From Moorella thermoacetica (GTDB taxonomy: Bacteria > Bacillota > DSM-521 > Neomoorellales > Neomoorellaceae): 64,000 nucleotides of DNA. The notes below the pieces were generated by a model. The model worked only from the letters and a program-made list of their open reading frames with translations. It was not told the origin of the DNA and searched no databases. Position numbers and translations under genes: made by a program. The stretch spans positions 1,824,001 to 1,888,000 of the forward strand of contig NZ_CP012369.1 of the NCBI RefSeq assembly GCF_001267405.1. The letters are read 5' to 3'. Below are positions 50,045-58,983 of the stretch, one piece after another. Position 1 is the stretch's first letter; each line of letters opens with the position of its first letter.

Positions 50045-51733
50045 CTAATTGATATCATAACGCTTGAGCTTTTGATAAAGGCCGGAGGGGTGAATACCCA
50101 GGAGACGGGCCGCTTCCTGTTTGTTTCCACCAGCGGCCGCGAGGGCCTTTAAGATAACTTCCCTTTCCGCCGTAGCGACAGCACTCTTCAGCTTCAGGCC
50201 ACCCCCGCCACCAATCGTCCTTTGCATGGTGGCCGGGAGATGCTTCAAGGTAATTATTTCTTCCCCCGGATCCAGGAAATTAAAGGCATGCTCCAGGACA
50301 TTTTCCAGCTCCCGGACATTCCCCGGCCAGCTATAGCGGGAAAAAAGCCGCTGTACCTCCGGATCCAGGCCCCGGACCGTCTGGTGGTAGCGTGCATTTA
50401 AACGCCGGATAATGGCCGCCACCAGTATTTCGAGGTCCCCCGGCCGTTCCCTTAAGGGTGGTACCGTCAGGGTAACCACCGCCAGGCGGTAGTAAAGGTC
50501 AAGGCGAAATTTGCCGGCCGCCTCCAGGGCCAGGAGATCCTGGTTGGTGGCAGCAATAATCCTTACATCAACCTTGATGGTCCGGCGTCCCCCGACCCGT
50601 TCAAAGGCCCTTTCCTGCAGGACCCGCAGGAGCTTGGGCTGCATACTGAGGGGCAGGTCGCCGACTTCATCCAGGAAGATGGTACCGCCGTCAGCCAGTT
50701 CAAACTTGCCCGGTTTGCCGCCCCGGGCGGCGCCGGTAAAGGCCCCCTCTTCGTAGCCGAAGAGTTCGGCCTCCAGCAGGTTTTCCGGGATGGCGGCACA
50801 GTTGATCTTGATCAATGGTTCATTCCGGCGAGGACTGGCCCGGTGGATGGCCTGGGCCAGCAGTTCCTTCCCGGTACCGCTCTCGCCGGTAATCAAAACG
50901 TTAGCCTCGCCGCGGGCTACCCGGGCCGCCATTTTTTTTAGCCGGACCATAGCCGGGCTCACCCCCAGGATGCCCTGCCAGGCGTCCTGGTCGCCCTGGA
51001 TTGACTGGAGTTCCTGCTGGTAGAAAAGAACCTTGCCCTCCAGGACCTGCAGGCGGCGGGCGAGGTCGCTGAAACCGGCGGCTGCCAGGTCCTCGAGATC
51101 CAGGGCCTTACCGACTCCTCCCAGGAGATGCCCGGCCCCATCTTTAACCGGCACTTCCGATAATAGCAATTTTTTGCCCCGGAAGGCCACTTCCCGGCCG
51201 GCTACCGCCATCCCCGAAGATAGGACCTCCGGCAAGGAGGTAAAGGGCAAAATATCCTTTACTTCCCGGCCGATCAGGGCACCGGCCTTTGCACCCAGGA
51301 GGCTGGCATATAAATGGTTAATGGCGACCACCACCCCCCGGCCGTCGACGACCACCAGGTATAGAGGAAAATCGTCAAGGAGGGAGGCGTAGAGTTCGTT
51401 AAGGGCTTTGAGGGAATTCGTCTCAGGCTGCTCGTCACTGAAAAGAAGGACGACACCTCCCCCATCGTCGGGGAAATAATCGACCCGATAGATTCTACTG
51501 CCGGCGGTAAAGCTGGTCCCAAGGAGAGGGCCCTTACGGGTCAGGACCTCGGCCAGGCGGGTCTCAGGAAAGACTTCCGTCAGGCGGCGGCCCCTGAGAT
51601 CACAGCCGTCCAATCCCAGGATGGCGGTCGCCAGGGAATTGGCCACCTTAATAAGGCCCCCGGCGTCAACATAAATCATCCCCTGCCGCCGGGCGGCGAG
51701 AATTGCCCCCCAGAAGTCCAGATGCTCCTTCAC
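50045..51733 (-). CDS. PAS-domain sigma-54-dependent transcriptional activator
   Basis: The 562-residue protein has two PAS-like regions (about residues 12-95 and 110-215, the second with YLVVVDGRGVVVAINHLYASLLG). A short coiled coil is followed by the AAA+ domain (GESGTGKELLAQAIH, GAFTGA in the EEGAFTGAARG loop, and FLDEVGDLP). The C-terminal Fis HTH is QEAARLLGIHPSGLYQKLKRY. PAS domains sense redox, oxygen or small ligands. It is co-oriented with and directly upstream of the nitrate-reductase-like gene. No -24/-12 promoter was seen in front of either the operon or the adjacent ADH gene, so its target is not clear. Confidence 0.9.
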   Translation of the reverse strand: MKEHLDFWGAILAARRQGMIYVDAGGLIKVANSLATAILGLDGCDLRGRRLTEVFPETRLAEVLTRKGPLLGTSFTAGSRIYRVDYFPDDGGGVVLLFSDEQPETNSLKALNELYASLLDDFPLYLVVVDGRGVVVAINHLYASLLGAKAGALIGREVKDILPFTSLPEVLSSGMAVAGREVAFRGKKLLLSEVPVKDGAGHLLGGVGKALDLEDLAAAGFSDLARRLQVLEGKVLFYQQELQSIQGDQDAWQGILGVSPAMVRLKKMAARVARGEANVLITGESGTGKELLAQAIHRASPRRNEPLIKINCAAIPENLLEAELFGYEEGAFTGAARGGKPGKFELADGGTIFLDEVGDLPLSMQPKLLRVLQERAFERVGGRRTIKVDVRIIAATNQDLLALEAAGKFRLDLYYRLAVVTLTVPPLRERPGDLEILVAAIIRRLNARYHQTVRGLDPEVQRLFSRYSWPGNVRELENVLEHAFNFLDPGEEIITLKHLPATMQRTIGGGGGLKLKSAVATAEREVILKALAAAGGNKQEAARLLGIHPSGLYQKLKRYDIN

Positions 51734-51840
51734 TTTTCTCCCCTCACCTTAACGCCCGCAGGATTCTCTCTTTATGTTAACATTCACCGGCCGCTCTTGT
51801 AAATAAATAGGGTATGGATGAGCTTAAACTACCTGTTATA

Positions 51841-51869
51841 TTGATGCTCCTACGCCTAGATGGTAGAAT
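51841..51869 (+). promoter_or_regulatory. Sigma-A promoter of the iron ADH gene
   Basis: TTGATG (51841-51846) and TAGAAT (51864-51869) are 17 bases apart. The -10 ends about 39 bases before the ATG. No sigma-54 element is visible despite the divergent sigma-54 activator. Confidence 0.7.
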
Positions 51870-51908
51870 AGAAAAGGTACGATTTAAAATTACCGGAGGG
51901 TTGCCCTA

Positions 51909-53108
51909 ATGTGGGAAACAAAAATAAACATCAACGAAGTCCGGGAAATCCGGGCTAAAACAACCGTCTACTTTGGAGTTGGAGCTATTAAAAAGATTGA
52001 CGACATAGCCAGGGAATTTAAGGAAAAGGGATACGATAGGATCATCGTAATAACCGGCAAGGGGGCTTATAAAGCCACCGGCGCGTGGGAATATATAGTT
52101 CCGGCCTTAAATAAAAACCAGATAACCTATATCCATTACGACCAGGTGACGCCCAACCCGACGGTAGACCAGGTTGACGAGGCAACCAAACAAGCCCGGG
52201 AATTCGGTGCCCGAGCCGTCCTGGCCATCGGCGGGGGTAGCCCCATTGATGCCGCTAAAAGCGTAGCCGTCTTGCTCTCCTACCCCGACAAAAATGCCCG
52301 ACAGCTCTACCAGTTAGAATTTACACCTGTTAAGGCCGCACCTATCATCGCTATTAATCTTACCCATGGTACGGGGACGGAAGCCGATCGCTTTGCCGTT
52401 GTCAGCATCCCTGAAAAGGCATATAAACCCGCTATTGCCTATGATTGCATTTACCCCTTATATTCAATTGACGACCCGGCCCTCATGGTAAAACTGCCGT
52501 CCGACCAGACAGCTTATGTCTCTGTTGATGCCCTCAACCATGTCGTCGAAGCAGCCACCAGCAAAGTAGCCAGCCCCTATACTATTATCCTGGCCAAGGA
52601 AACGGTACGGCTCATCGCCCGATACCTGCCCCAGGCCCTGTCCCATCCGGCGGATTTGACGGCCAGGTATTATCTCCTCTATGCTTCCCTGATTGCCGGA
52701 ATAGCCTTTGACAACGGTTTGCTCCACTTCACCCACGCCCTGGAACACCCCCTGAGCGCCGTCAAACCGGAGCTCGCCCACGGTCTGGGGCTGGGTATGC
52801 TGCTGCCGGCCGTAGTCAAGCAGATTTACCCGGCAACCCCGGAGGTACTGGCGGAGATACTGGAGCCCATTGTTCCCGATCTCAAAGGCGTTCCCGGTGA
52901 AGCAGAAAAGGCTGCCAGCGGGGTGGCAAAATGGCTTGCCGGAGCCGGTATTACCATGAAGCTAAAAGATGCGGGCTTTCAAGCGGAAGATATCGCCAGG
53001 TTAACTGACCTGGCCTTTACCACCCCGAGTCTCGAGCTTCTCCTGAGTATGGCCCCGGTAACGGCCGACAGGGAAAGGGTTAAGGCAATTTACCAGGACG
53101 CCTTTTAA
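51909..53108 (+). CDS. Iron-containing alcohol dehydrogenase
   Basis: The 399-residue product belongs to family III alcohol dehydrogenases. Motifs are AIGGGSPIDAAKSVA (nucleotide), THGTGTEADRF, the metal ligands in VDALNHVVEAATS and LHFTHALEHPLSAVKPELAHG with conserved histidines, and a C-terminal helical domain. It interconverts an alcohol and an aldehyde or ketone with NAD(P)H. The natural substrate cannot be read from sequence. It has its own sigma-A promoter and a GGAGGG ribosome site. It is divergent from the PAS/sigma-54 activator. Confidence 0.92.
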   Translation: MWETKININEVREIRAKTTVYFGVGAIKKIDDIAREFKEKGYDRIIVITGKGAYKATGAWEYIVPALNKNQITYIHYDQVTPNPTVDQVDEATKQAREFGARAVLAIGGGSPIDAAKSVAVLLSYPDKNARQLYQLEFTPVKAAPIIAINLTHGTGTEADRFAVVSIPEKAYKPAIAYDCIYPLYSIDDPALMVKLPSDQTAYVSVDALNHVVEAATSKVASPYTIILAKETVRLIARYLPQALSHPADLTARYYLLYASLIAGIAFDNGLLHFTHALEHPLSAVKPELAHGLGLGMLLPAVVKQIYPATPEVLAEILEPIVPDLKGVPGEAEKAASGVAKWLAGAGITMKLKDAGFQAEDIARLTDLAFTTPSLELLLSMAPVTADRERVKAIYQDAF

Positions 53109-53157
53109 CACGGTAACGCGAGCCTGCCGACGTCATAAACAATTTAAAAGCCCCAGT

Positions 53158-53301
53158 AGGTTCTTCGCTATTTCGTGTGGGTAAAGACTTTCGTTCGCTG
53201 CCCCTTGACAGGGAGATGGCCTGACGCTAGCCTTCTCCCTGTCAAGGGGCTTACCTTCGCTCCGATTAACGGACGCAAGGAGAGGTGGAACCTCCGTTAA
53301 T
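53158..53301. repeat. Structured intergenic element with long inverted repeats (IS-end or MITE-like)
   Basis: A perfect 17-bp inverted repeat, GCCCCTTGACAGGGAGA (53200-53216) and its complement (53234-53250), surrounds a 17-base loop. A 9-bp inverted repeat, ATTAACGGA/TCCGTTAAT (53265-53273 and 53293-53301), follows with a nested GAGGT/ACCTC hairpin. The left side starts GGTTCTTCGC and runs into GTGTGGGTAAA, which resembles the terminal sequence style of ISL3-family elements. No transposase is present. There is no T-run, so it is not a plain terminator. It may be a solo IS end, a MITE or a structured RNA. Confidence 0.55.
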
Positions 53302-53356
53302 TACAATTTACAAATTATAATAAATATTAAATGGTTTCTTGTTGGGGGCCGCCTTC

Positions 53357-54778
53357 TCAGCGGCTGTTATTTCTCTCCTTTACAAGAAAGCAGCAACACT
53401 CCACATGGTGGGTATGGGGGAACATGTCCACCGGCTGCACCGGGCCGGGCTTAAAGCCAGCTTCCCGTAAGTGTGCCAGGTCGCGGGCTAAAGTTGACGG
53501 GTTGCAGGAGATGTAGACCACCCGCCGGGGTTCCATAGTCGCCACGGCCGCCAGCACCCGGCGGTCGCATCCGGCCCGGGGCGGATCCAGGATAATTACC
53601 TCCGGCCGGTAACCCTTTCCTGCCAGGCGGGGCAGGACCGCCTCGGCAGCGCCGGTACGAAAGTGGACATTGGCCAGGTTGTTTAAAATTGAATTGCGCC
53701 GGGCGTCAACAATGGCCTCCGGGACTACTTCCACCCCCTCCACCCGCCCGGCCTGGCGGCTGAGCCACAGGGCAATGGCACCGCTGCCGCAGTAGGCGTC
53801 CAGAACCTCTTCCCCGCCCTGCAGGCCGGCAAAGGTTGCCGCCTTGTTATAGAGGACTTCCGCCTGGGCCGAATTAACCTGGAAAAAGGTCGTGGCTGAT
53901 ATATAGAAGCGGAGGTCACCAAGGCGTTCCTCCAGGTAATCACGGCCATAGAGGGTGAAGGGCCGGCCACCTAGCCTGCGGGGCACGAATCCTTCCTGGT
54001 ACCGGGCCCGCCTTGCTTCTTTCCCGCCTGTTTTTACCCAGCCGCTGCACTCTAAAGCAGGCTCCCCGGCAAAATCCTTTGGACCGCTCCTGCTCCTGCC
54101 GCCGCCAGCCAGGGATACAACCCCCACCAGTTCCGGGAATCTGCCGGCCAGTTTCTCCGCCAGTTCCCTATCGCCCTGCCATCCAGGTAAAGCCTCCAGG
54201 ACAACCAGCAGTTCCCCGGTAGCCAGGCCCTGGCGCAGGGTTACATGCTGCAGGCCGGGTGGCAGTTCCGGCAGCAACCGCACGATCGCCCGGGCCGCCT
54301 TCAGAAGGCCGGGGGGTAACAATGGACAGCAGGAGAAGGGTGCTAACTCGTGGCTTCCCGGGCGGTAAAAGCCCAGCCGCCCCCGGCGGACATGCAGCCG
54401 CACCTTGTTGCGGTAACCCCAGGGATTAGCCATACCCAGAACGGGTAGCACCGGGATATCCCTCAGATGTCCCAGGCGTTGCAAGGCATCGATTACCAGA
54501 CGACGCTTCCAATGCAACTGGGCCCGATAGTCCAGGTGTTGCAGATCGCACCCGCCACAGGAGGCCGCTTCCGGGCAGGGGGGCAACACCCGGTCCGGCG
54601 ACGCCTCTACGACCTCTACCAGCCGACCCCTGGCGTAATTCCTTTTAACGCTGACTACTTCCACCAGGACCTGTTCCCCCGGCAGGGCTCCGGGCACAAA
54701 GATAACCCGTCCGTCCTGCAGATGACCGATCCCGGCGCCTTCATGGTTTAACCCGATAATGGTAATAGCCGAGTCCAC
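53357..54778 (-). CDS. 23S rRNA (uracil-5-)-methyltransferase (RlmD/RumA-like)
   Basis: The roughly 473-residue protein has an N-terminal TRAM domain (IGLNHEGAGIGHLQDGRVIFV). The [4Fe-4S] ligands are in CPEAASCGGC (C-x5-C-x2-C) plus a later cysteine. The SAM methyltransferase domain shows NSAQAEVLYN, DAYCGSGAIALWL, ILDPPRAGCDRRV and VYISCNPSTLARD with the catalytic cysteine. It methylates U at C5 of 23S rRNA. I favour the GTG at 54778, two bases beyond the stop of the CPBP gene, because the upstream frame lies inside that gene. The two genes are probably coupled. Confidence 0.9.
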   Translation of the reverse strand: MDSAITIIGLNHEGAGIGHLQDGRVIFVPGALPGEQVLVEVVSVKRNYARGRLVEVVEASPDRVLPPCPEAASCGGCDLQHLDYRAQLHWKRRLVIDALQRLGHLRDIPVLPVLGMANPWGYRNKVRLHVRRGRLGFYRPGSHELAPFSCCPLLPPGLLKAARAIVRLLPELPPGLQHVTLRQGLATGELLVVLEALPGWQGDRELAEKLAGRFPELVGVVSLAGGGRSRSGPKDFAGEPALECSGWVKTGGKEARRARYQEGFVPRRLGGRPFTLYGRDYLEERLGDLRFYISATTFFQVNSAQAEVLYNKAATFAGLQGGEEVLDAYCGSGAIALWLSRQAGRVEGVEVVPEAIVDARRNSILNNLANVHFRTGAAEAVLPRLAGKGYRPEVIILDPPRAGCDRRVLAAVATMEPRRVVYISCNPSTLARDLAHLREAGFKPGPVQPVDMFPHTHHVECCCFLVKERNNSR

Positions 54779-54780
54779 AG

Positions 54781-55485
54781 TTAAACCCACCGTAGAGCAA
54801 AGTAAAGGAGAAGAATCATAATCGTATTCCAAGTGGCATGGGCAATAATAGAAGCCAGGATATTGCCGGTACGATCATATAGGTAGGCCAGGCCAATGCC
54901 GCCCAGAGCCAGGGGCAGGAAACGCCAGAGATCCAGGTGCAGGAGAGCAAAAATGGCCCCGCTCCCCATCAGACCGGCCCGCAAACCGTAACGGTCCCTC
55001 AGGGCCGGGAAGAGAAATCCCCGGAAATATAGTTCCTCTGTGAGGGGGGCCAGGACCGTTCCCAGGAATAAGGGAATAACAAGGTCGGCCGGCCCCCTGG
55101 CGTTAGTCACCAGGTCGGCAAAGGGCTGAGGTGATGGGTTGGGAAACATAGTCTGGAGCAGAGCTCCGGTAATTATTACCAGAAAAAATAAACCAAGACC
55201 TCCTGCCAGACCAGCCACAAAGGCCCGACCGGCACCTTCGGCCTTGAGACCCAGGGCGCTAAAACCCAGGCCGTTTTTCCAGCGGACGAAATAGTGGAGG
55301 CCAGCCAGTACGGCGATAGCCTGGGCCAGGCCCACCAGCAGGTAACGGTAAACCAGGGAAAGCTGCCAACCAGAAACGCGAAATACCAGTCCGCTGCCGT
55401 AACCGGCTACCAACAGTCCCAGGAGTACCAGGAGGGTATCCCTCAGTCCCCATGGCAGTTTGTTTTCTTTTTCCAAATGTTTCAC
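54781..55485 (-). CDS. CPBP (CAAX/Abi) family intramembrane metalloprotease
   Basis: The 234-residue protein has about six membrane helices and the three conserved motifs of the CPBP family. These are EELYFRG (EExxxR), FALLHLDLW (FxxxH) and HATWNTIM (HxxxN), which form the intramembrane zinc site. Family members process prenylated proteins or take part in peptide maturation and immunity, and the target here is unknown. The start is read as a GTG at 55485. A TTG three codons further in is also possible. It is followed at once by the rRNA methyltransferase gene. Confidence 0.88.
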   Translation of the reverse strand: MKHLEKENKLPWGLRDTLLVLLGLLVAGYGSGLVFRVSGWQLSLVYRYLLVGLAQAIAVLAGLHYFVRWKNGLGFSALGLKAEGAGRAFVAGLAGGLGLFFLVIITGALLQTMFPNPSPQPFADLVTNARGPADLVIPLFLGTVLAPLTEELYFRGFLFPALRDRYGLRAGLMGSGAIFALLHLDLWRFLPLALGGIGLAYLYDRTGNILASIIAHATWNTIMILLLYFALRWV

Positions 55486-55691
55486 TCCATCCCGAATTTT
55501 TCCAACACATCATCCCGATCGCCCACCCCGGGTATTTACTCTAAATATACATCAAAAATGCCGGTTTTAAAAGTATCTTGGGTAAATATCATGGTTAAAG
55601 CCTTTTTTAATTCCTCGATTTGTTAACTGATCTGGTTTCCGGTATCGGGTCTCCCACTTTCCTCATCTTAACGGCAATAAAGTGAAGGCAA

Positions 55692-56357
55692 GTGGATATA
55701 CTAAGCGATGAATTTAAACAATCCTTTAGCATTATTCCACCAGAGAGCGGGGTTTATGGCATGGTCACTGTAGTTTCAGTGCTCATTCTGGCTTTACTGG
55801 CCGGGGTATTTCTCTGGTACTGGCGCCGCAAGGGTAACAGTCCGGTAGCTAAACCACTACCGGCGGAGGCACCGCCGGCACGGGATTTACCAGCAAAATA
55901 CGGTAAAGACGAGATAGTCCTGATGGTCAAAGATCCTTACTGGCTCTATGCTTACTGGGAATTAAGCGACGCTAAAAAAGAAGAACTGCGCCGCCAGTTC
56001 GGCCCTGCCGCCTGGGAAAATTCCCGTCCCTTGCTCAGGGTTTATGACCTGACTGATCACCCCTATGATTTTCTCCGGGCGCCTTTTTTTGAGATCGCCA
56101 TCACCGATCTGGCTGACAACTGGTATATCCATACAGGTAAACCTTGCAGCACCTTTTGTGTCGACCTGGGACGTCTAATTCCCAACTATGGCTTTATTAC
56201 CCTGGTCCGGTCAAATATCGTCACCACCCCGGCCGATAAACCGAGCAGTGTCATCGATCCCCTGTGGCCCCCCATCGAAGCCTGCTGGACGGCGGTGGAG
56301 CGTTATGAAAAAGGCACGGGCCCAAGTTCCCTGCAGCTGGTTAAAACCCAGAAATAA
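55692..56357 (+). CDS. DUF4912 protein with N-terminal membrane anchor
   Basis: The 221-residue protein has one N-terminal membrane segment (residues 21-41). A short proline-rich linker is followed by the DUF4912 domain (KDEIVLMVKDPYWLYAYWELSD ... RPLLRVYDLTD). That domain is thought to be a beta-sandwich related to carbohydrate- or peptide-binding folds. It ends 60 bases before a GH57 glycosyl transferase/hydrolase gene. DUF4912 and GH57 genes are often neighbours in other Clostridia, which points to polysaccharide work at or near the membrane. The start is a GTG. Confidence 0.82.
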   Translation: MDILSDEFKQSFSIIPPESGVYGMVTVVSVLILALLAGVFLWYWRRKGNSPVAKPLPAEAPPARDLPAKYGKDEIVLMVKDPYWLYAYWELSDAKKEELRRQFGPAAWENSRPLLRVYDLTDHPYDFLRAPFFEIAITDLADNWYIHTGKPCSTFCVDLGRLIPNYGFITLVRSNIVTTPADKPSSVIDPLWPPIEACWTAVERYEKGTGPSSLQLVKTQK

Positions 56358-56417
56358 GGACGGACCTTTATGGTTGGCCCGTCCTAATCTACATAGAAGC
56401 ACGAAAGGAAGAAGCCC

Positions 56418-58004
56418 ATGCCCCGTGGCTATGTCGCCCTGGTACTTCATGCCCACTTACCCTATGTCCGCGATACGGAAGACGATTTTTCCTTAGCGGA
56501 AAAATGGTACCACGAAGCCGTCACCGAAACCTATATACCCTTAATAAATATCTGCCAGCGCCTGAACCGGGACCGAGTGCCTTACAGAATCACCATCTCC
56601 TTAAGCCCGCCCCTGGTGACCATGATGGCCGACCCCCTGGTTCAAGAACACTACCGCCGCTACTTGGAACGCCTGCGGGAACTGGCTGCCCGGGAGGTCT
56701 GGCGTACGCGGAATGACCCCCGCTTTCACCTGGTGGCCCGTATGTACCAGGACCTATTTGAAAATACCGCCCGTACTTACCAGACTTATGGCGGCAATTT
56801 GATCAACGCTTTCCGGGAGCTCCAGGATAGCGGCAAGGTAGAGCTAATCACCTGTGCCGCCACCCACGGCTACCTGCCCCTCATAGGCCTGCAGCGGGAG
56901 GTGGTCCGGGCCCAGGTGGAAGTGGCGGTCAACAACCATCGCCGCCTCTTCGGGCGGCCGCCGGCGGGTTTGTGGCTGCCGGAGTGCGCCTATAACCCGG
57001 GCGACGACGCCATTCTGCGTGATTATGGCCTTAAATACTTCTTTGTCGACGCCCACGGTCTCCTTTACGCCACACCGCGGCCACGCTACAGCATCTTCGC
57101 CCCCGTTTACACCCCTGCCGGGGTGGCGGCCTTCGGCCGTGACCTGGAGTCTTCGGAACAGGTCTGGAGCGCCCAGGAAGGTTACCCCGGGGATTTCGAC
57201 TACCGGGAATTTTACCGGGACATTGGCTACGACCTAGATTTTGAGTACATTAAACCCTACATCCATCCCTCCGGCCTGCGTCTGGATACGGGTCTTAAAT
57301 ATTATCGCATCACCGGCAAGTCCGGCTATAAAGAACCCTATGTTCCGGAATGGGCCAGTTTCAAAGCCCATACCCATGCCGGCAACTTTTTGTTCAACCG
57401 GGAGCAGCAGATCAATTACCTGGCCACTTATATGGACCGGCCGCCTTTAATCATCTGTCCCTATGACGCCGAGCTCTTCGGTCACTGGTGGTTCGAGGGA
57501 CCCCAGTGGCTGGAATCCCTTTTCCGCCAGGTGGCGGGTCTCGCCCCCCAGCCCTTTAGTTTTATCACCCCCAGCGAGTACCTGGAGCGTTTTCCCGTCA
57601 ACCAGCCGGCCACGCCCTGCATGTCCAGCTGGGGTAACAACGGTTATAACGAGGTCTGGCTGGAAGATTCCAACCATTGGATCTACCGCCACCTGCACCA
57701 TGCCGCCGCCGAAATGATCCGCCTGGCCAACCAGCACCCTACCGCCGGGGGCATCCTGCTGCGGGCCTTGAACCAGGCCGCCAGGGAACTCCTGGTGGCC
57801 CAGAGCAGCGACTGGGCCTTCATCATGAAAACCGGCACCATGGTCGAGTACGCCGTGAGCCGGACAAAAAAACACCTGCTCAATTTCTGGGAGCTCACCC
57901 GTGGGATTAATAAAAACGACCTGGACCCGGCAAAGGTCCAGGCCCTGGAGGAGGCCAATAATATCTTTCCGGATATAAACTATAGGATTTTCGCCAGCAG
58001 GTAA
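56418..58004 (+). CDS. GH57 family enzyme, 1,4-alpha-glucan branching type
   Basis: The 528-residue protein has the GH57 signature at the start (LVLHAHLPYVRD). The catalytic nucleophile region is GLWLPECAYNPG (Glu) and the acid region CPYDAELFGHWWFEGP (Asp). A C-terminal helical domain covers about 420-520 and includes EVWLEDSNHWIYRHLHHAA. This arrangement (DUF1957-type C-terminus, absence of a signal peptide) fits the branching enzymes of Thermotoga and Thermus rather than amylases. It would form alpha-1,6 branches in glycogen-like polymer. It follows the DUF4912 gene and probably shares its transcript. Confidence 0.9.
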   Translation: MPRGYVALVLHAHLPYVRDTEDDFSLAEKWYHEAVTETYIPLINICQRLNRDRVPYRITISLSPPLVTMMADPLVQEHYRRYLERLRELAAREVWRTRNDPRFHLVARMYQDLFENTARTYQTYGGNLINAFRELQDSGKVELITCAATHGYLPLIGLQREVVRAQVEVAVNNHRRLFGRPPAGLWLPECAYNPGDDAILRDYGLKYFFVDAHGLLYATPRPRYSIFAPVYTPAGVAAFGRDLESSEQVWSAQEGYPGDFDYREFYRDIGYDLDFEYIKPYIHPSGLRLDTGLKYYRITGKSGYKEPYVPEWASFKAHTHAGNFLFNREQQINYLATYMDRPPLIICPYDAELFGHWWFEGPQWLESLFRQVAGLAPQPFSFITPSEYLERFPVNQPATPCMSSWGNNGYNEVWLEDSNHWIYRHLHHAAAEMIRLANQHPTAGGILLRALNQAARELLVAQSSDWAFIMKTGTMVEYAVSRTKKHLLNFWELTRGINKNDLDPAKVQALEEANNIFPDINYRIFASR

Positions 58005-58023
58005 ATAGCAAAACCCAGCCCTT

Positions 58024-58039
58024 AAAGGCCGGCCTTTTT
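58024..58039 (+). terminator. Possible terminator after the GH57 gene
   Basis: AAAGGCCGGCCTTTTT is a short palindrome ending in Ts, 19 bases after the stop. The stem is small, so this is tentative. Confidence 0.4.
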
Positions 58040-58118
58040 CCCTATGTCTCCGGCTGGTGAGGCTAGCAATCTCTTAATGTCCCGGCCCGGTGTTTTTCCT
58101 CCGGATTCGGGGGAAAGG

Positions 58119-58799
58119 CTACGGATTCAGGTAACCGCTCAAGGTTAAGGGCATCCCGGCCGGGAGGGCCATCTGCAGGCGCCTTTCCACTTCCGGCCAG
58201 TTGACGAGCTGCCACCAGGCCTTGATGTAGTCGGCACGCCGGTTCTGGTAATCCAGGTAGTAGGCGTGCTCCCAGACATCTAGTACCAGGATGGGAATGG
58301 CTCCCCACTGGGTCAGATCCTGATGCTTTTCCGCCATCAAGATCTCCAGGCGACCCCAGGCCGGCTGCCAGACAAGGAGCGCCCAACCGGAGCCCTCCAC
58401 ATCAGTGGCCGCTCGCGTAAATTGTTCCTGGAAGGCGGAAATACTGCCGAAGTAACTGGTTATTTTCTCCCGTACTAAACTCCCCGGCCCGCTCCCCGAC
58501 CAGGGGGCCATTACCGTCCAGTAGATGCTATGCAGGATGTGCCCGGACCCGTGAAATGCCAGCTCCCGTTCCCAATGCTTCACCAGGGCAAAGTCGCCTT
58601 TCTGCCGTGCTTCAACCATCTTCAACTCCGCTTTGTTGAGCCCTTCAACATAAGCCAGGTGGTGGCGGTCATGATGGATACGCAACTGCCTTTCGCTGAT
58701 GACCGGTTCCAGGGCATTATAAGGATAAGGTAAGGGCGGCAACCGGTGCCCGCCGGGAGGCACGGGAGGAGATAGCCAGAAGTTTTGTGCTTCTTCCAT
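58119..58799 (-). CDS. Superoxide dismutase (Fe/Mn type)
   Basis: The 226-residue enzyme disproportionates superoxide. The N-terminal part has LPPLPYPYNALEPVI and HHDRHHLAYVEGLNKA with the first histidine ligand. HGSGHILHSIYW supplies the second, and the C-terminal DVWEHAYYLDYQNRRADYI supplies the aspartate and last histidine. The sequence does not tell iron from manganese. Together with rubrerythrin and OsmC in this window it shows an oxygen defence kit in an otherwise anaerobic lifestyle. GGGAGGATATAAT precedes the ATG. Confidence 0.94.
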   Translation of the reverse strand: MEEAQNFWLSPPVPPGGHRLPPLPYPYNALEPVISERQLRIHHDRHHLAYVEGLNKAELKMVEARQKGDFALVKHWERELAFHGSGHILHSIYWTVMAPWSGSGPGSLVREKITSYFGSISAFQEQFTRAATDVEGSGWALLVWQPAWGRLEILMAEKHQDLTQWGAIPILVLDVWEHAYYLDYQNRRADYIKAWWQLVNWPEVERRLQMALPAGMPLTLSGYLNP

Positions 58800-58851
58800 A
58801 TTATATCCTCCCTGAAAGTTGTTCTTTATAGCTTATGCGCCGTTCCCGAAG

Positions 58852-58983
58852 ATGGTTAGAATGATTTCCCGCGTCGCCGCCTCGATTATTGCCTTTATCT
58901 TTGATCGCGACCGCCCTTACGTACTGATAACCACTTATGTGCTGGCCATGTTAATTTTAAGCCTGTTACCCTCTTTTTTTTAA
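58852..58983 (+). CDS. Possible small membrane peptide (43 aa)
   Basis: An ATG at 58852 (or 58861) opens 43 codons with a hydrophobic C-terminal half (YVLITTYVLAMLILSLLPSFF). The ribosome site is weak. Its stop overlaps by 18 bases the 3' end of the converging gene at 58966. I recognise no family. It may be chance. Confidence 0.2.
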   Translation: MVRMISRVAASIIAFIFDRDRPYVLITTYVLAMLILSLLPSFF

